Assembly: GCA_001949185.1 (NCBI GenBank)
Contig: BDGG01000014.1
Coordinates: 1,343,666-1,407,665, forward strand
DNA from: Ramazzottius varieornatus
Lineage: Eukaryota; Tardigrada; Eutardigrada; Parachela; Ramazzottiidae
Direction: 5' to 3'
DNA length: 64,000 nucleotides
Position 1 is the stretch's first letter; every line of letters starts with the position of its first letter. The translations under genes and the position numbers were made by a program. Of the stretch, positions 13,633 through 24,414 are shown piece after piece. A model generated the notes under the pieces. The model was not told where the DNA came from. It did no database searches and saw nothing but the letters and a program-made list of their open reading frames with translations.

Positions 13633-14152
13633 AGGGCAAAACTTTGACAGTACGAACTGAAATGCGTCGCAATTATGTTGACATCTTTTGGGGTTCGGTG
13701 CTCGTACTGCGAATTATTTCAGTTAGGGGTTCTTCGTACGTACTGTAAACGGACAAAACGTACTCATTGTTCGAGCGTCGAGTCTTTGTGATATGGGATT
13801 TTCCGGTGAACCTGAGTATTTGATTTAACGGTCTGAGATGTGGGACTTCCGGTTAGAGGGCGACATCTGTGGGCAGGAAGAAAATAGGCTTATGGTACTT
13901 TCGGTTGATTGACTCATCTGTTATTTTATTGATTGGAGAAAAATGAAGTTGGCTGGAAGCTGTCGGGTAATTGGCATTTGGGGTTTTCCAGTTATAAGCT
14001 GCTACAGTCTGCAAAATGCAAACAAAGCAGTTGTTCGTTCAAATCCTTCGTTCAAATCCTTATTACCCGGGGAACTGTCTGCAGTCGGCCAGCACTGCAA
14101 TTGCAACGGGGATTGCCATTAGCTGACGGCGAGAGCGTCAAGAAGGAGGAAG
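13633..14152. other. Intergenic, COASY to SRD5A
   Basis: 520 bases without a recognisable gene. It holds an imperfect inverted repeat (CAGTACGAA near 13649 and its partner near 13735), an ACTTCCGG ETS-like motif near 13846, and a tandem GTTCAAATCCTTC duplication at about 14037-14062. Confidence 0.35.
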
Positions 14153-15139
14153 ATGATCAGCTTAATGTCGCAAGTGGCTACGGCTATCGATGACTGGTCT
14201 TCCAAGACGACGGGCATCCTCTTTCCCGTCTCGTCCTACCACCGGACCATCCACTACTCCATGGTGGCTGCAGCTGGCTTGACGGCCCTGGCTACCTACC
14301 TCGTCCAGCGGAAAGTGCCCGCTCCCTACGGAAAGTTGCGCAGGAGACAGCTTGGGGTCGATAGCAAGCAGGAGAAAGCTTGGGGTCCAAAGATCATTCC
14401 CACCACACTGGGCCACACCATTTCCGATGGACCAACGGGCACTTTCCTCTTTCTCTACATCTTCCTCAAAGGTACAAGCATGTCCTGCTTAGCTCTCTGT
14501 AGACATTAGCTAACTTGGATGTCGCTGTTATAATGGACGGACACAGAGGTGGGCGTATGATCGATGGCTTCTGTAGGTGCGCACTATAATTACGCGGCCA
14601 ACTGGACGCTGGCCGGTCTCTTCATGTTGCATTTCTTCCAACGCGGCTTCATCCATCCCTTCATCATGAAGTACGGCGACACGCACATCCGGCTGGGAGT
14701 GTGGCTGGGTGCTTGCGGTCCCAACATTCTCTTCCATGTGGCCATTGCCGACTGGGTGGCCAATGCCGTCTATCCTCGTAATCACCTGCAGAAACCCCTG
14801 GTCATGGTCGGCCTGGTACTGTACGCCGTGGGCTTCGTCGTCAACCGCGCGGCGGATTGGCAGCAGGCACAGTGGAAGAAGCAGCTAAGGCAACGCGAAG
14901 ATTACGCCTACCCCAAGGGTTGGCTCTTCAATATGGTGGCCAACCCCAACTACTTTGGTGAGTTTGTGGAGTGGACCGGCTATTTGTTGGTGTCCCAAGC
15001 TCCCATCTGCCTCATGTGGTCCCTCTTCACCGCCGCAACCTGGTTTACACGCGCGGGCTTTAATTTGGAATTCTATCGAAAGAAGTTTTCCGATAACTAT
15101 CCGCGACATCGACGAGCCCTTGTACCCTTTGTATACTGA
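14153..15139 (+). CDS. Steroid 5-alpha-reductase-like membrane enzyme (3-oxo-5-alpha-steroid 4-dehydrogenase family)
   Basis: Family members reduce a delta-4 double bond of steroid or polyprenol substrates with NADPH in the ER membrane. Two exons, 14153-14471 and 14576-15139, encode about 290 residues. Diagnostic motifs are VPAPYGKL near residue 60, a family LHFFQRGFIHPF (LHxxxRxF), GFVVNRAADW, YAYPKGWLFNMVANPNYFGE (glycine/asparagine NADPH motif), FVEWTGY, and the C-terminal YPRHRRALVPFVY, which matches the YPxxRKALIPFIF end of SRD5A1/2. Several hydrophobic segments fit a multi-pass protein. The ordering of motifs fits SRD5A1/2 better than SRD5A3 or TECR, but the substrate cannot be read from sequence. 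The ATG is the only good one and lies 19 codons before the first hydrophobic region. Confidence 0.88.
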
Positions 15140-16050
15140 CTTGTTCTTGCTGCTACGTTTGCTGTTGGAATGCGCGATCTTTAATGAAAATAGTCTGTGT
15201 TTCATCTTGCCGTCGTCCTGTCATTCTGCATGAGGAAGTGCATTAGGATATCGAAGCCTGCAAACTGCGATCGTGCACAGCTTCTTCATGTTTCGTTTTA
15301 TTCCTCTTAACATTCTCGTTTGACCTGCCATTGTGTTTTAATACTTTTTCTACAGCCCAAGTAAACCGTGGGAACACAAAAGAAGGCCCTCTGTGTTGAA
15401 AGTCACAAGGTACAACTAAGCATCGGTGGACGAATGTCCGCTACAGTTTCAAACGTCACAGTTAAAATACAGACATTAAGTTGCCACCACCAGATGAAAG
15501 TCCCACTGTAGCTAAGATGACTTGCAACGTCACTCATAAGCGCAGCAGCTGATCAGAACTTTGAATAGTTGGACAGCCACCATGCTTCCCAATGCTAGCC
15601 AACCGCAACTCCGATTACGCTATTTTGCGAAAATAAGGTGAGCTCCGGAAAGCAAAATGTGGTTACACGTCACGAAAGGGGCGGAGCAAGGCCGTAGCTA
15701 CAGTTGCATAGTGAACGGGAGTGGCAACTTAATCTCTATAATGTTGCACCTGCATGGTGGTTAGAGTCCTGCACTAAGCTCTTCAGATCGGCACTCGAAA
15801 GGAACTGGTTGCTTGCCATGTTTATCGGAAGGTCCAACGTGATGCCGCTGGTGCGCGATCTCGTGCTTCCCATTTTTCCAGCACTTAATTCGCATTAGTA
15901 TTTTACAAATACTGGCAGTAACGAATTGTCTGCAGGCTGGCATGGATGTAACGGTAGAAAACATGGAATGGTTCCACAAACAGTATTGCGGAGGGCAAAA
16001 TTTGGCAGGCCCATACAAATGACTCTGGCGGTACATCCATGCCAGCAAGG
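15140..16050. other. Intergenic, SRD5A to duplicated block
   Basis: About 900 bases without a recognised gene. Around 15745-15800 a TGGTTAGAGTCCTGCAC block followed by GGCACTCGAA has the look of a worn tRNA-derived SINE head. Nothing else stands out. Confidence 0.35.
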
Positions 16051-16186
16051 AATTCTCAGAAAATGAAGCTGGATACTTAGTTATCTTGATGATACGACCG
16101 CTGATGTCACTGATGGAACTCCTATCCCTCTGACGATTCTGAACTTTTGAATTCTGATCGATGCAACAGTACGGTGGGTGCACAGT

Positions 16187-16204
16187 GTACAGTGTACACT
16201 GTAC
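16187..16204. promoter_or_regulatory. 18-base perfect palindrome upstream of copy A
   Basis: GTACAGTGTACACTGTAC is its own reverse complement. It lies about 185 bases upstream of the TATA box and is present unchanged in copy B (63550-63567). The symmetry suggests a site for a dimeric DNA-binding protein. Confidence 0.4.
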
Positions 16205-16388
16205 AGTCAGTAAAGCAGGCAAAGCAAACGTAGGAAACTCTGGGCGGTATTTGGTGCAGGGAACAAAAGGACCTTAGAATGTTGGCACATCGCTGATTGC
16301 TTTTGTTCCGATTATACTTTGTATGATTGGTCAGGAGTTCTAAGAGCAGGTCCTTGAATCCCTATGGCGAAGAATGGTCAGTCTTGTG

Positions 16389-16396
16389 TATAAAAG
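16389..16396 (+). promoter_or_regulatory. TATA box of secreted cysteine-rich gene, copy A
   Basis: TATAAAAG lies 126 bases before the start codon at 16515. The same sequence sits at the matching place in copy B (63358-63365 on the other strand). A strong TATA box is unusual among the housekeeping genes of this window and suggests regulated, perhaps tissue-specific, expression. Confidence 0.6.
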
Positions 16397-16514
16397 TTGC
16401 TGCAAGAGATGGGTAGTTTCCACAGTCAAGGTTTTTCTGGCGTAGCGCACCCTCATCCTCTTTTTTATTTCCTCCTGTTTTTCCCGTCTTGATTTTCCGA
16501 CAGGAAGCATCGCC

Positions 16515-17787
16515 ATGAAGGTTCTGATGTTCACGCTGGGCTGTCTAGCTCTCAGCGTCAATATGGCCAGTGCGTGCCAAGGCCACGGTAAGTGCTCTGC
16601 AGCATTCCCTGCTGATTAAGGAACTGTGCATCTTGTCTTCTAGCAAAGCTGTGGATCCAACCTTTGATCCAACCTTCCCTTTGCAGATTCGACCTGCCGT
16701 GGCGACAACGGTGCGCAAGGTGACTGCTGTGCAGGGATGTACTGCCAGAAGAACGATCCATCTTGGGCCGAAGGTCAGTTTCCCCGCATTTTCCACTTGT
16801 TGTCTTCCTCTTTGGAATTATAGACCCGATGGAAAGTGTCGTATTGTCCTTGCAGGCCGTTGTTTCTACAATCCTGGCCGCAAACGTCGAGAAGCCCTGT
16901 TGGAGGATGAAGACACGCCCGCCTCGATCAGCAGCACTTCCTCCTTGCCCAGGTCCAGCTGTGACTCCAGCCTCGGACTCCTCTGCCTTCCCGATGCTTG
17001 TCAGAAGAAGACGTGCACTCTGATGCCGCAAGCCATCTGCCTCGCTGACCGATGCGGATGTGAAGCTCGCTTCTTCAAGTGGAACCCACAGGAAAAGGCC
17101 TACCAGGACTACAGTCGTCTGTGCCACATTGCTGAACACTTGACCAGTAGGTTACCCTTCATCTACTGTACTTCCTGGTCCACAGACTTTCCACACACAA
17201 AGTTGCTCAGTGCTGATCTTCTGCTCTTTATATCCTTGTAGAGGTCGAACGGTTCGCCAACGAGTCTAAGCAGAACGATGAAGCTACGGGAGTCACCGCG
17301 GGAGCGACGACGCCGCCCAACAACGCTGCCAACGTGGGGCTTCTGCGGAGCTGGAACCGTCTGATTGTGGAGGTACTGCTGGACCTGGGCCGATACCTGC
17401 AAGATGTCGTCAAGACCGATCCCTCGCAGAAGAACATTGACAAGCTGCGCCTGGTCTTCGAGACTGTCGAAAAGCTTCGAGCGTCCAGCCCTTCCGGTGC
17501 AGTCAGCGATGAAGGTATCCCCTCGGAGCGTGCTTGGAGGAGAGCGGTCAAGACTGGCAGCCGCCTGATAAACACAGCTATCCAAAAGCTCCTGGACGAG
17601 GACGGCCAGTTTGCCGACGAGATTGCCAGCGGTAAGTCGTCATTTCCTACCGTTTAGTTTTGAACAGGGTATGAAGTATGGTGGTAATTTGTTTTCCTCC
17701 GGTACAGGTAAGGTGGCTATTTCCGACAAGAACGTGCGAGAGCAGCTCCTCCTGACGAGACGTTTTTGTTTGCTTGTCTGCTGGTAA
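16515..17787 (+). CDS. Secreted cysteine-rich proprotein with ICK-like module, copy A
   Basis: I do not recognise a named family. Five exons are visible: 16515-16587, 16687-about 16773, about 16857-17149, 17242-17628 and from about 17708 to the TAA at 17785-17787. The first exon codes for a signal peptide (MKVLMFTLGCLALSVNMASA) ending before Cys21. Next comes a six-cysteine module spaced C-x6-C-x9-CC-x4-C-x11-C, the inhibitor-cystine-knot pattern, then RKRR, a furin-type cleavage site. After an acidic Ser-rich linker there is a second cysteine module with CLPDACQKKTC and RCGCEARFF. The C-terminal half (LLRSWNRLIVEVLLDLGRYL...) is helical and cysteine-free until a CLLVCW end. Secretion and processing are inferred from the signal peptide and RKRR. 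The target is unknown; ICK folds occur in hormones, antimicrobial peptides and venom components alike. Confidence 0.75.
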
Positions 17788-18648
17788 TACGCTATCGTGC
17801 TTGCTCTGATTGTCGAATCTGTTTCACAGGTTAAGTTTTTTGCCGGTTTTTAAATAGCAGATCTTATCTCGTTTGAGCTTATCCTGCCTTATCAGTAGGA
17901 CGAATAGAACTGTTGTTCTCTCCCCCCCCCCGCGTTTTGACATAAAGTCGAAGAGTGTTCCTCTGCGGAAGGTATCCAGGTCTGTGGTGACTGGCTCGTG
18001 TAAGTGCAGTTCAGGTGGATGAAGTTCGAAGAATGGCTAGAGGAGCGGAAGCGATCGAGTTTGAGAATTGTTTCCGCCGAACTTCCGGCTCCCTCTGTTG
18101 GACTTGGACACCGCACCAGCGTTGGACGGGCGATTTTCGCAGCGAATTAACCGGAATTACCGAACACACAGAACGGCCTCGCAACATCCCAACCCAGGAA
18201 CGCAAGTCAATCAATCAAAATGTTTTTCGTCTTTGAAAACCGCTGCAATCGTTATTCGAACACTGGTTTAGCAGTTGATAAAGGCAGAATTTGTGCACTG
18301 ATGATAAATTCCCCATGGCATCCAGATCTAGGCAGGTCGTATGTCACAGCTGCGTAAAATTCGATACCAGGCTGGAAATTCATTGCGAAAATCACCCGTC
18401 CAACGCTGTACGGTTGTACCGCACTTGGTCAGAATTCACAATTATAATTTCCTAACAAAGTGTTATCGCAGGCTTCGAAGCTGAATATACCACTCCCAAG
18501 TATCTAGATCTTTCGTCTCACCGGAGTGTCCGGTGTCGAGAAGCTGAACCTAGAGAATACCAGTCGGAACCGGGGGACAAGCTTACGTCCGGATCAGCCT
18601 CCCGTCTGAATGCACAGTGGAATGAGTGGATGATACTTACCGGAAGCG
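17788..18648. other. Intergenic, cysteine-rich gene to BDP1-like gene
   Basis: About 860 bases without a recognised gene. It contains a poly-C tract near 17922-17932 and an ACCGGAAGCG ETS-like motif directly before the BDP1-like start codon. Confidence 0.35.
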
Positions 18649-19994
18649 ATGGATCAGCCGTTCGACTTTTCCAGCTTTGGAGACGATGGACACGGTGCTC
18701 GCACTGGAACATCCACCACTTTCGCCTCGCACTCAACGGCGGAACAAGGGGCCTACCCTTACCACGAGACGAGCGCTGGAGACAATGACTGGCAGCTGCT
18801 CAATCTGTCAACTTCCAGTCCTGCTCACCACTATAGCCACACCTTGTACAGTCACGCCGCTGAAGAACAAATGCCCGACTACTACCAAAACCTTTTGACG
18901 GATGGAATCACGGGTCAGGAAGCAACAGTGGAGCAGCTGATAGAAGGAAACGAAGAGGAGGGCGAAGCTGCGGTCGAGGAGAAACCCATGGCTGAATTTG
19001 CTTCACAAAGATTCAAGCGTAAGCCCAGAAAGAAGAAGGTGGACGATTCTAGAAGCGAGAAGAAGCGGCAGAAGCGCAAGGTGCAGGATGATACCGAGGA
19101 GAGTCAGAACGCCAACGAGGTAGTTAGTTTAATAACCGCCTGAGCCACCGCCATCGAGTCGCGCACCAGGTTTTTTTGGATCAAGTGACGCATTTTCGTA
19201 CTTGTTTATCAGTGATACGGTGCGCAGGTTTGATGAAGACTTGGTGTGTTTGTGGCTTACTTGTGATAATCCTGATGTTACTGTAGGAGGCTGAACAGTC
19301 AGCTGCGGTCGATGCGTTAATAGCTGACGAAGGAGGTGGGGAAGAGTTAGCAGCTGTCGAGGAGGAAGAAGAGCTGGACGAAAGTGAGCAAGCCGCCGCC
19401 GATGACTTTTACAGCCAACTGCTAGACTGGCCGGCCACTGTGCCACTCAACGACGACGCCGTGCTGGCGCAGTCTGGTCAAAGCATGGCGGCGCGAGGAC
19501 TGAAACGGGTTCGCTGGCATATGGAGGAGATTGCCTTCTTCCAACGCTGTGCCTCCTTGTTCAACTGTAACTTCAACATGATCCAGGATTTGCTTCCTCA
19601 TCGGACCCTGGCTGAGCTGAAGAAGCAGTATGATAAGCAACGGCTGCTGTATCCTTCGCTGTACGGCTCCTTCTCCACTTCGCCGCGCTTTCATACGGTG
19701 GAAGAGTACTACCAACTGCTGGACGATCTGCAGAAGGAAAAGGAGGACCTGGAGAACAGGATGATAGAGCTGGGCGTCAAGCCCTGGTCTCTCTTCAACG
19801 CTCAACCAAAAGTCACAGAGGACCAAGCACCACAAAGTATCGCTGCCGGTGTACATGCCGAAGTCGAAGATGAAGAGGATTCCAACGCTCTCTACACATT
19901 AGGATCAAGACCCAGGGTAAAATGCAACACCAATTCAACTTTTACGATACGCATAGATGATAGGTTCGTCAAGCATAATTATGATAATAATTAA
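18649..19994 (+). CDS. BDP1-like SANT-domain protein (putative TFIIIB B'' subunit)
   Basis: BDP1 is the B'' subunit of TFIIIB, the RNA polymerase III initiation factor. Two exons are seen: 18649-19119 and 19287-19994. The first encodes an acidic N-terminus followed by a basic, nuclear-localisation-like run (FKRKPRKKK, EKKRQKRK). The second has an acidic stretch, then a SANT/Myb-like domain: GLKRVRWHMEEIAFFQRC, FNCNFNMIQDLLPHRT, LAELKKQYDKQ. The F..mI...fP.Rt..qlk.kfk.E pattern is characteristic of BDP1. A coiled segment follows (QKEKEDLENRMIELG). At roughly 390 residues it is much shorter than vertebrate BDP1. The last residues overlap a small repeat (TTCGTCAAGCATAAT, copies at 19965, 19995 and 20013), so the true 3' end may lie at an earlier splice donor (CCCAGG-GTAAAA near 19917). 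Confidence 0.6.
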
Positions 19995-20027
19995 TTCGTC
20001 AAGCGTAATCTATTCGTCAAACATAAT
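19965..20027 (+). repeat. Three copies of a 15-base repeat at the BDP1-like 3' end
   Basis: TTCGTCAAGCATAAT occurs at 19965, 19995 and 20013 with one or no mismatch. The first copy lies inside the last annotated codons and the stop codon is between copies 1 and 2. Confidence 0.55.
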
Positions 20028-21280
20028 TCACCAAGTACTGTAGTTATTACTGATTCACAAGGGATTTACGCCAGTCGGTCCACTCCAACTTTAAAGCAAT
20101 AAGATGGAAAAATAGAAAAGGGTTCACTCCATAAAACAGAGCAGACGGTATCGGCGAAACTAATTCCTGGACGCCATTGCGAAATTTGGAAACAGGAACT
20201 ATTGTGCTGCGATGACGTAATACTCTTGATTGAGACTTTTTCATTGACAATGAGGTGAACAGCTGATTGGATTTGACGTCGTTGCCGCTCCAAATTGCGC
20301 ACCATGAGGTACTACAGCTACGAGACAGCAAGTTGTCTGGCGAATCATACACACTCTTCGCCGATCAACTGATCGCCTCCTTGTCAATCAGGAATCAAAT
20401 CAAAGTGCATTTACGTCAAAGCGGTTTGGTTACGTCATTGGGACGGAGCCGTACGGCCATTGTATCCCTGTTCCCGAATTTTGTAGTGGCGTCCAGGAAT
20501 TATTTCCGCCGATGCTGCCTGCCTCTGTTTGTACAGTGAACTCTCATCTACATATATCGCGAATTGGTTTCAGAGTTGGTGTGGACCGACTGGCGTAAAT
20601 CCCTTGTCAGAATGGAGATGGATCTTTCGGTGTTGACCGCCGGTACTGAGCGGGTACTCAATGTTGCGTCTATTCGGCAGGTTTTTTAGTGGAGATGCAG
20701 TCGTTCGAGTGCGACGATGTGCAGAGGCCGATACAGGGCTAAAACGGCTGTTGCGCATAACTGCGAAAGCGCAGAAGCTGTATCGTTCCTAAAACTTTGT
20801 TGTTGGGTTCACTTTAATAGTATAAATACTGGGCAGTAGTAACAGTGCTTTTGCTGTTCTTTCGCATTCCGATCATCATGTGCCACAATGCTAGCTGTTC
20901 ACTTCAGCTCGGTAACATAAACTCGATAAAGTCGATACCCGTATAAGTCGCCGGAAGTGGCCCTTCGCCGCTTAACGAACTTTCTCGGACTAGACGGCGA
21001 TGCTTTACCCAACTGGTATCGAGCTTCTCCGCAGCAAGAGTTCAACTTTTTGGCCCGAAACAATCTCATTTCCAGTTTTCTGGTTATTTATGTCTAGTCA
21101 GAGACTCAGAGCTGTGGCATAGTAAACATAAAAGATCAACAAGGTAACTGTTACTGTCGAGAGGGTTGGGAAAACAGCGAGCTCAGCTATTCCTCAGAGT
21201 AGTTACAAAAAGAACAGAGTGAAATATCAAAAAAGCGGACTTATGAAATGTCATTATCGACTAGTTAGAAGCCAAAAAGC
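19995..21280. other. Intergenic, BDP1-like to CCT3
   Basis: About 1.3 kb. A TATAAATA near 20821 is followed at 20878 by an ATG with a possible splice donor 34 bases later. I could not find further exons, so no gene is called. A CCGGAAGTGG motif lies near 20951. Confidence 0.35.
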
Positions 21281-23735
21281 TCAATCATCCTTCATGGACT
21301 CTTCGGTAGGCTGGCTCTGCATCTGTGGTCCTTTGGGCTTGTCGGCATCCGACATCTTCTTCGTACCGGAGACAATGTCGTCAATGCGTAACAGCAGGAT
21401 GGCCGTCTACAACCGCAAACGTTTTATAAAAATATTCCTTGGTGCTATGGGACAAACAGTTTCAATGTTACCTCGACGGCCGTCTTGTAGGTTTGCATCT
21501 TGACAGCAGCTGGCTCCCAAACGCCAAAGTCCTTCATATCGACCAGCTCGCCGCTGCTGCCATCAATGCCCCACGAGCTGTTTCCGGTGGTGGCATGCTT
21601 GGCCTACAATAGACAAGACACAAAGGTTCAAGCTCGTAGGAGTGAGAAGGGACAGAGAGGGCACTTACGCGTAAGGCTGTAAGCGTCCGAATGGGGTTTG
21701 CGCCGCAGTTTTGGGCTAGCGTTCGCGGTATAACTTCCAAGGCACGGCCGACGGCAGCGTACGGTCCTTTGCGCACACCAGTGATGCCATCGGCTTTCTT
21801 GCCGATTGCCTGTTGGTGTCAACAGACGCCCCATGTCGACAAATATATACCAAGGAAATGAAGGCTATACTGTGTGTACCTGTGAAAGAGCCATCTCTAC
21901 GGCGCCTCCACCGGGAACAATACGGGGTTCCAGCATGACATTACGGGCCACATTCATGGCGTCATGCATGTTACGCTCCACCTCGTTGAGGACGTCTTTG
22001 CTGCCACCACGTAGTAAGATGCTGCAGGCCTTGGGCTTCTTGCATTTGGTCACAAAGGTCCAGTATTCATCACCAATCTTCTCAATGTGAAAGAGGCCGG
22101 CTTCCGTCCCCACATCCTCTTCACGGAGCTCGTCGGTCCGATTGACAATGCGACCACCACAGGCTCTAGACAACAAGTCTTTAGTGCTCGACTGCTCAAA
22201 GCGACAAGAGGGCTAAAAGGTACCTGGCCAGGCGGTTGTTGTCGGTCTTGCGCATGCGGCGAATGGCGCTGATGCCGGCCTTGAGGAGAAAGTGCTGGGC
22301 CAGGTCGGAGACGCCCTTCTCGGTGAAGACCACGTCGGGCTTGACTTTGATAATGTCGTCGCACATCTGCTTGATATACTCTTCTTCCAGCTGCAGGATA
22401 CGCGTGAAGTCCGCTTCGTTGCTGATCTCAATGTTGGTCTGGCTTTCGGCCTTCTTGTACTCCAAATTGCAGTCCAGCATGACAATGCGCGGATTCTCGA
22501 TTCGCCTACACAATACACTCAAAGTAATGTAGCCATTGTTGAAAGGGATAAAAGGGACAGACAAGGAGGCTCCTTCCTACCGTTTCATGCGGGCGTGCGT
22601 CACATCTTTATTGATCATGACACCATCCAGGACGCGCGAGTCTTCCACCGCCCCACCCGGTACCTTCTCAATCTTGGCATACCGCTTAATGTCCACTTCG
22701 CGTCGTCCACCGCCATCCTCCTCAATCAGCACCGTCTTGACAGCCTCGTAGGCCAACTCACAAGCTAACCTTCCCCTGCAAGCACACCAAGAGTATCTTC
22801 ACGCCAAGTTTCGGTCTATAACAACAGCGCTCATTCGCTCACTCACTCACCAATTGCCCAGCATTTTGGTCCCTAAACAGGTGCCGATGATCTTGAGCAT
22901 TTCTTCCCTGCTGGCCGTGTTGACCGGCGCACTCATATCGTCCCGCACCATGACGATCATATCTTCCAGCGCTTGGCGAAAGGCGCTAATGATGATGGTC
23001 GGGTGCATTTGCTCCTTGAGGAAGGGCTCAGCTGCCGTCAACATTTCCCCCGCTGCCAACGTCACAACCAGGTCTTTTTTCACGATACTCACAAGATGAC
23101 AAAACGATTAAGACAACTGACCTAGGACGATGACGGAAGTGGTGCCGTCGCCGACTTCCTCGTCCTGAGTTCGACTAATCTCAATCATGGACTTGGCTGC
23201 CGGATGCTGCACTGTAATCTCTCGTAAGATACAGTTGCCGTCGTTGGTAATAACGATACCACCCGTCGGATCCATCAACATCTATGGACAACCAACAATT
23301 CAAATCAATTTGGAAAATTATTCCACGCCTCCTTCCAAGGCTTCCATAAACGCACCTTCAACATTGCACGAGGGCCCAGGCAAGTCCGAATGATATCGGC
23401 CACATTCTAGAGGGGTGAAAAGGACAATGTGGACGACGAGTATGTCGATGAAGTTAACAAACAAAGAGCATTCACAGCGCTGATGTACAGCAAAAGTATA
23501 GCTCCAATCAACAATCAACGACCAAACTGGTCACCGGTGACTTGACGGTATCCTTGCCAAACTCGATGCCTACCTTTGCGGCGCTGATGTTGCCCAACTG
23601 AACCTTCCGTCCAGACTCGCGCTTTGTGTTCTGATCTGTAACAGGCCGATTCCCATATGATGGTCAGCAGATACACTGGAGAGGAATTGCAGGTAGCTTA
23701 CTCAAGACCAGAATTGGACGATTTCCCAGCATCAT
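21281..23735 (-). CDS. CCT3: T-complex protein 1 subunit gamma (CCT3)
   Basis: This is one of eight subunits of the cytosolic TRiC/CCT chaperonin that folds actin, tubulin and other proteins with ATP. The first exon (23702-23735) encodes [11 protein letters not shown] and splices to 23574-23635 ([13 protein letters not shown]). Further exons give [31 protein letters not shown], the ATP-binding [76 protein letters not shown] and [11 protein letters not shown]. The C-terminal piece carries [19 protein letters not shown] and [12 protein letters not shown] before the stop at 21281-21283. All motifs match the gamma subunit rather than other CCT subunits. It shares a divergent 680-base promoter region with TOM40, another housekeeping gene. 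Confidence 0.95.
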
Positions 23736-24414
23736 TTTCGCCGCTTTCCGTGTCTGTTCACCCTTTCCGAGAGACTAATCCTCGCAGCACAAAGAACAAC
23801 TTGCACTCCACGACGTCCACCAGTTCCCTGGAAAGTCGAGATGGAAGAAAGAGGATTGTTACTGGAAAGCGCGTTAGATTCATCAGGAAAAGTCTTCCAG
23901 TTCTGCAGTTCGGGAGGTCAATTTATCTGGGGGTCTGACCTCAAGCGCTGAGGGTTGTGTTAGCTCCGCTGAAGGGACCGAAGGATTTGGTCTCAGTGTA
24001 CACGGAAGACCTTGCTGTTTGCTGTGGTGAGGGGACCAAATCCCATCGCGTGGCTGACGATTGCGTTCTGTACACAGATCTTTCCCCTCAAGGGGCAAGA
24101 CAGCAGAAATCTGAACTTCGAAAGAATCCCGATCAAAATTAAAAAAACTTGGAAAAATTCCGATCATTTTTCCAGATTCTGCAGTTCTTAAACGACAAGC
24201 ACCTCTGTCCTGTCCTCTGTCTACGAAAGCAGCGCAGGACGACGACTGACGGAAGAAGATCTCTTTACATCCGGCCTGCACCGACCAACGTTGAAGGCGC
24301 ATGACAGGAAACCGGTGTATCCGACGGCAGCTTATTCCAATCTTCCCTTCAGCCCACTGCGATACTGTGTCGGGACACTCGAGTGGAGACTGAAGACGGC
24401 TCCACTTTTATAGG
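23736..24414. promoter_or_regulatory. Shared divergent promoter region, CCT3/TOM40
   Basis: The start codons of CCT3 (-) and TOM40 (+) are 679 bases apart, with no gene between them. No TATA box is evident at either side, which fits a housekeeping bidirectional promoter. Other core elements cannot be placed by eye. Confidence 0.45.

Larger units (their letters stand above)
16051..17787 (+). repeat. Copy A of a long inverted duplication
   Basis: This segment recurs in reverse orientation at 62124-63707. From 16051 to about 16440 the two copies differ at three positions that I can see. From 16651 to about 17157 they look identical, introns included. After 17157 the third intron is unrelated and exon 4 is a mosaic. 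Homology stops sharply at GAATTCTC near 16051. Confidence 0.9.

Noticed and set aside
14037-14062. Tandem GTTCAAATCC as tRNA B-boxes
   Set aside because: No A-box or cloverleaf at the right distance; it looks like a simple 13-base duplication.
15704-15898. Small + strand open frame before the duplicated block
   Set aside because: It overlaps the SINE-like fragment and has no protein features.
20821-20912. TATA box followed by ATG and a splice donor, suggesting a further gene
   Set aside because: No second exon or recognisable protein could be found downstream before CCT3.
23636-23660. Apparent one-base frameshift at the CCT3 start (ATGGGAATCGGCC reads as MGNRPV only if one G is added)
   Set aside because: A proper first exon at 23702-23735 encodes [11 protein letters not shown] and splices in frame to [11 protein letters not shown], so the nearby ATG is coincidental and no frameshift is needed.
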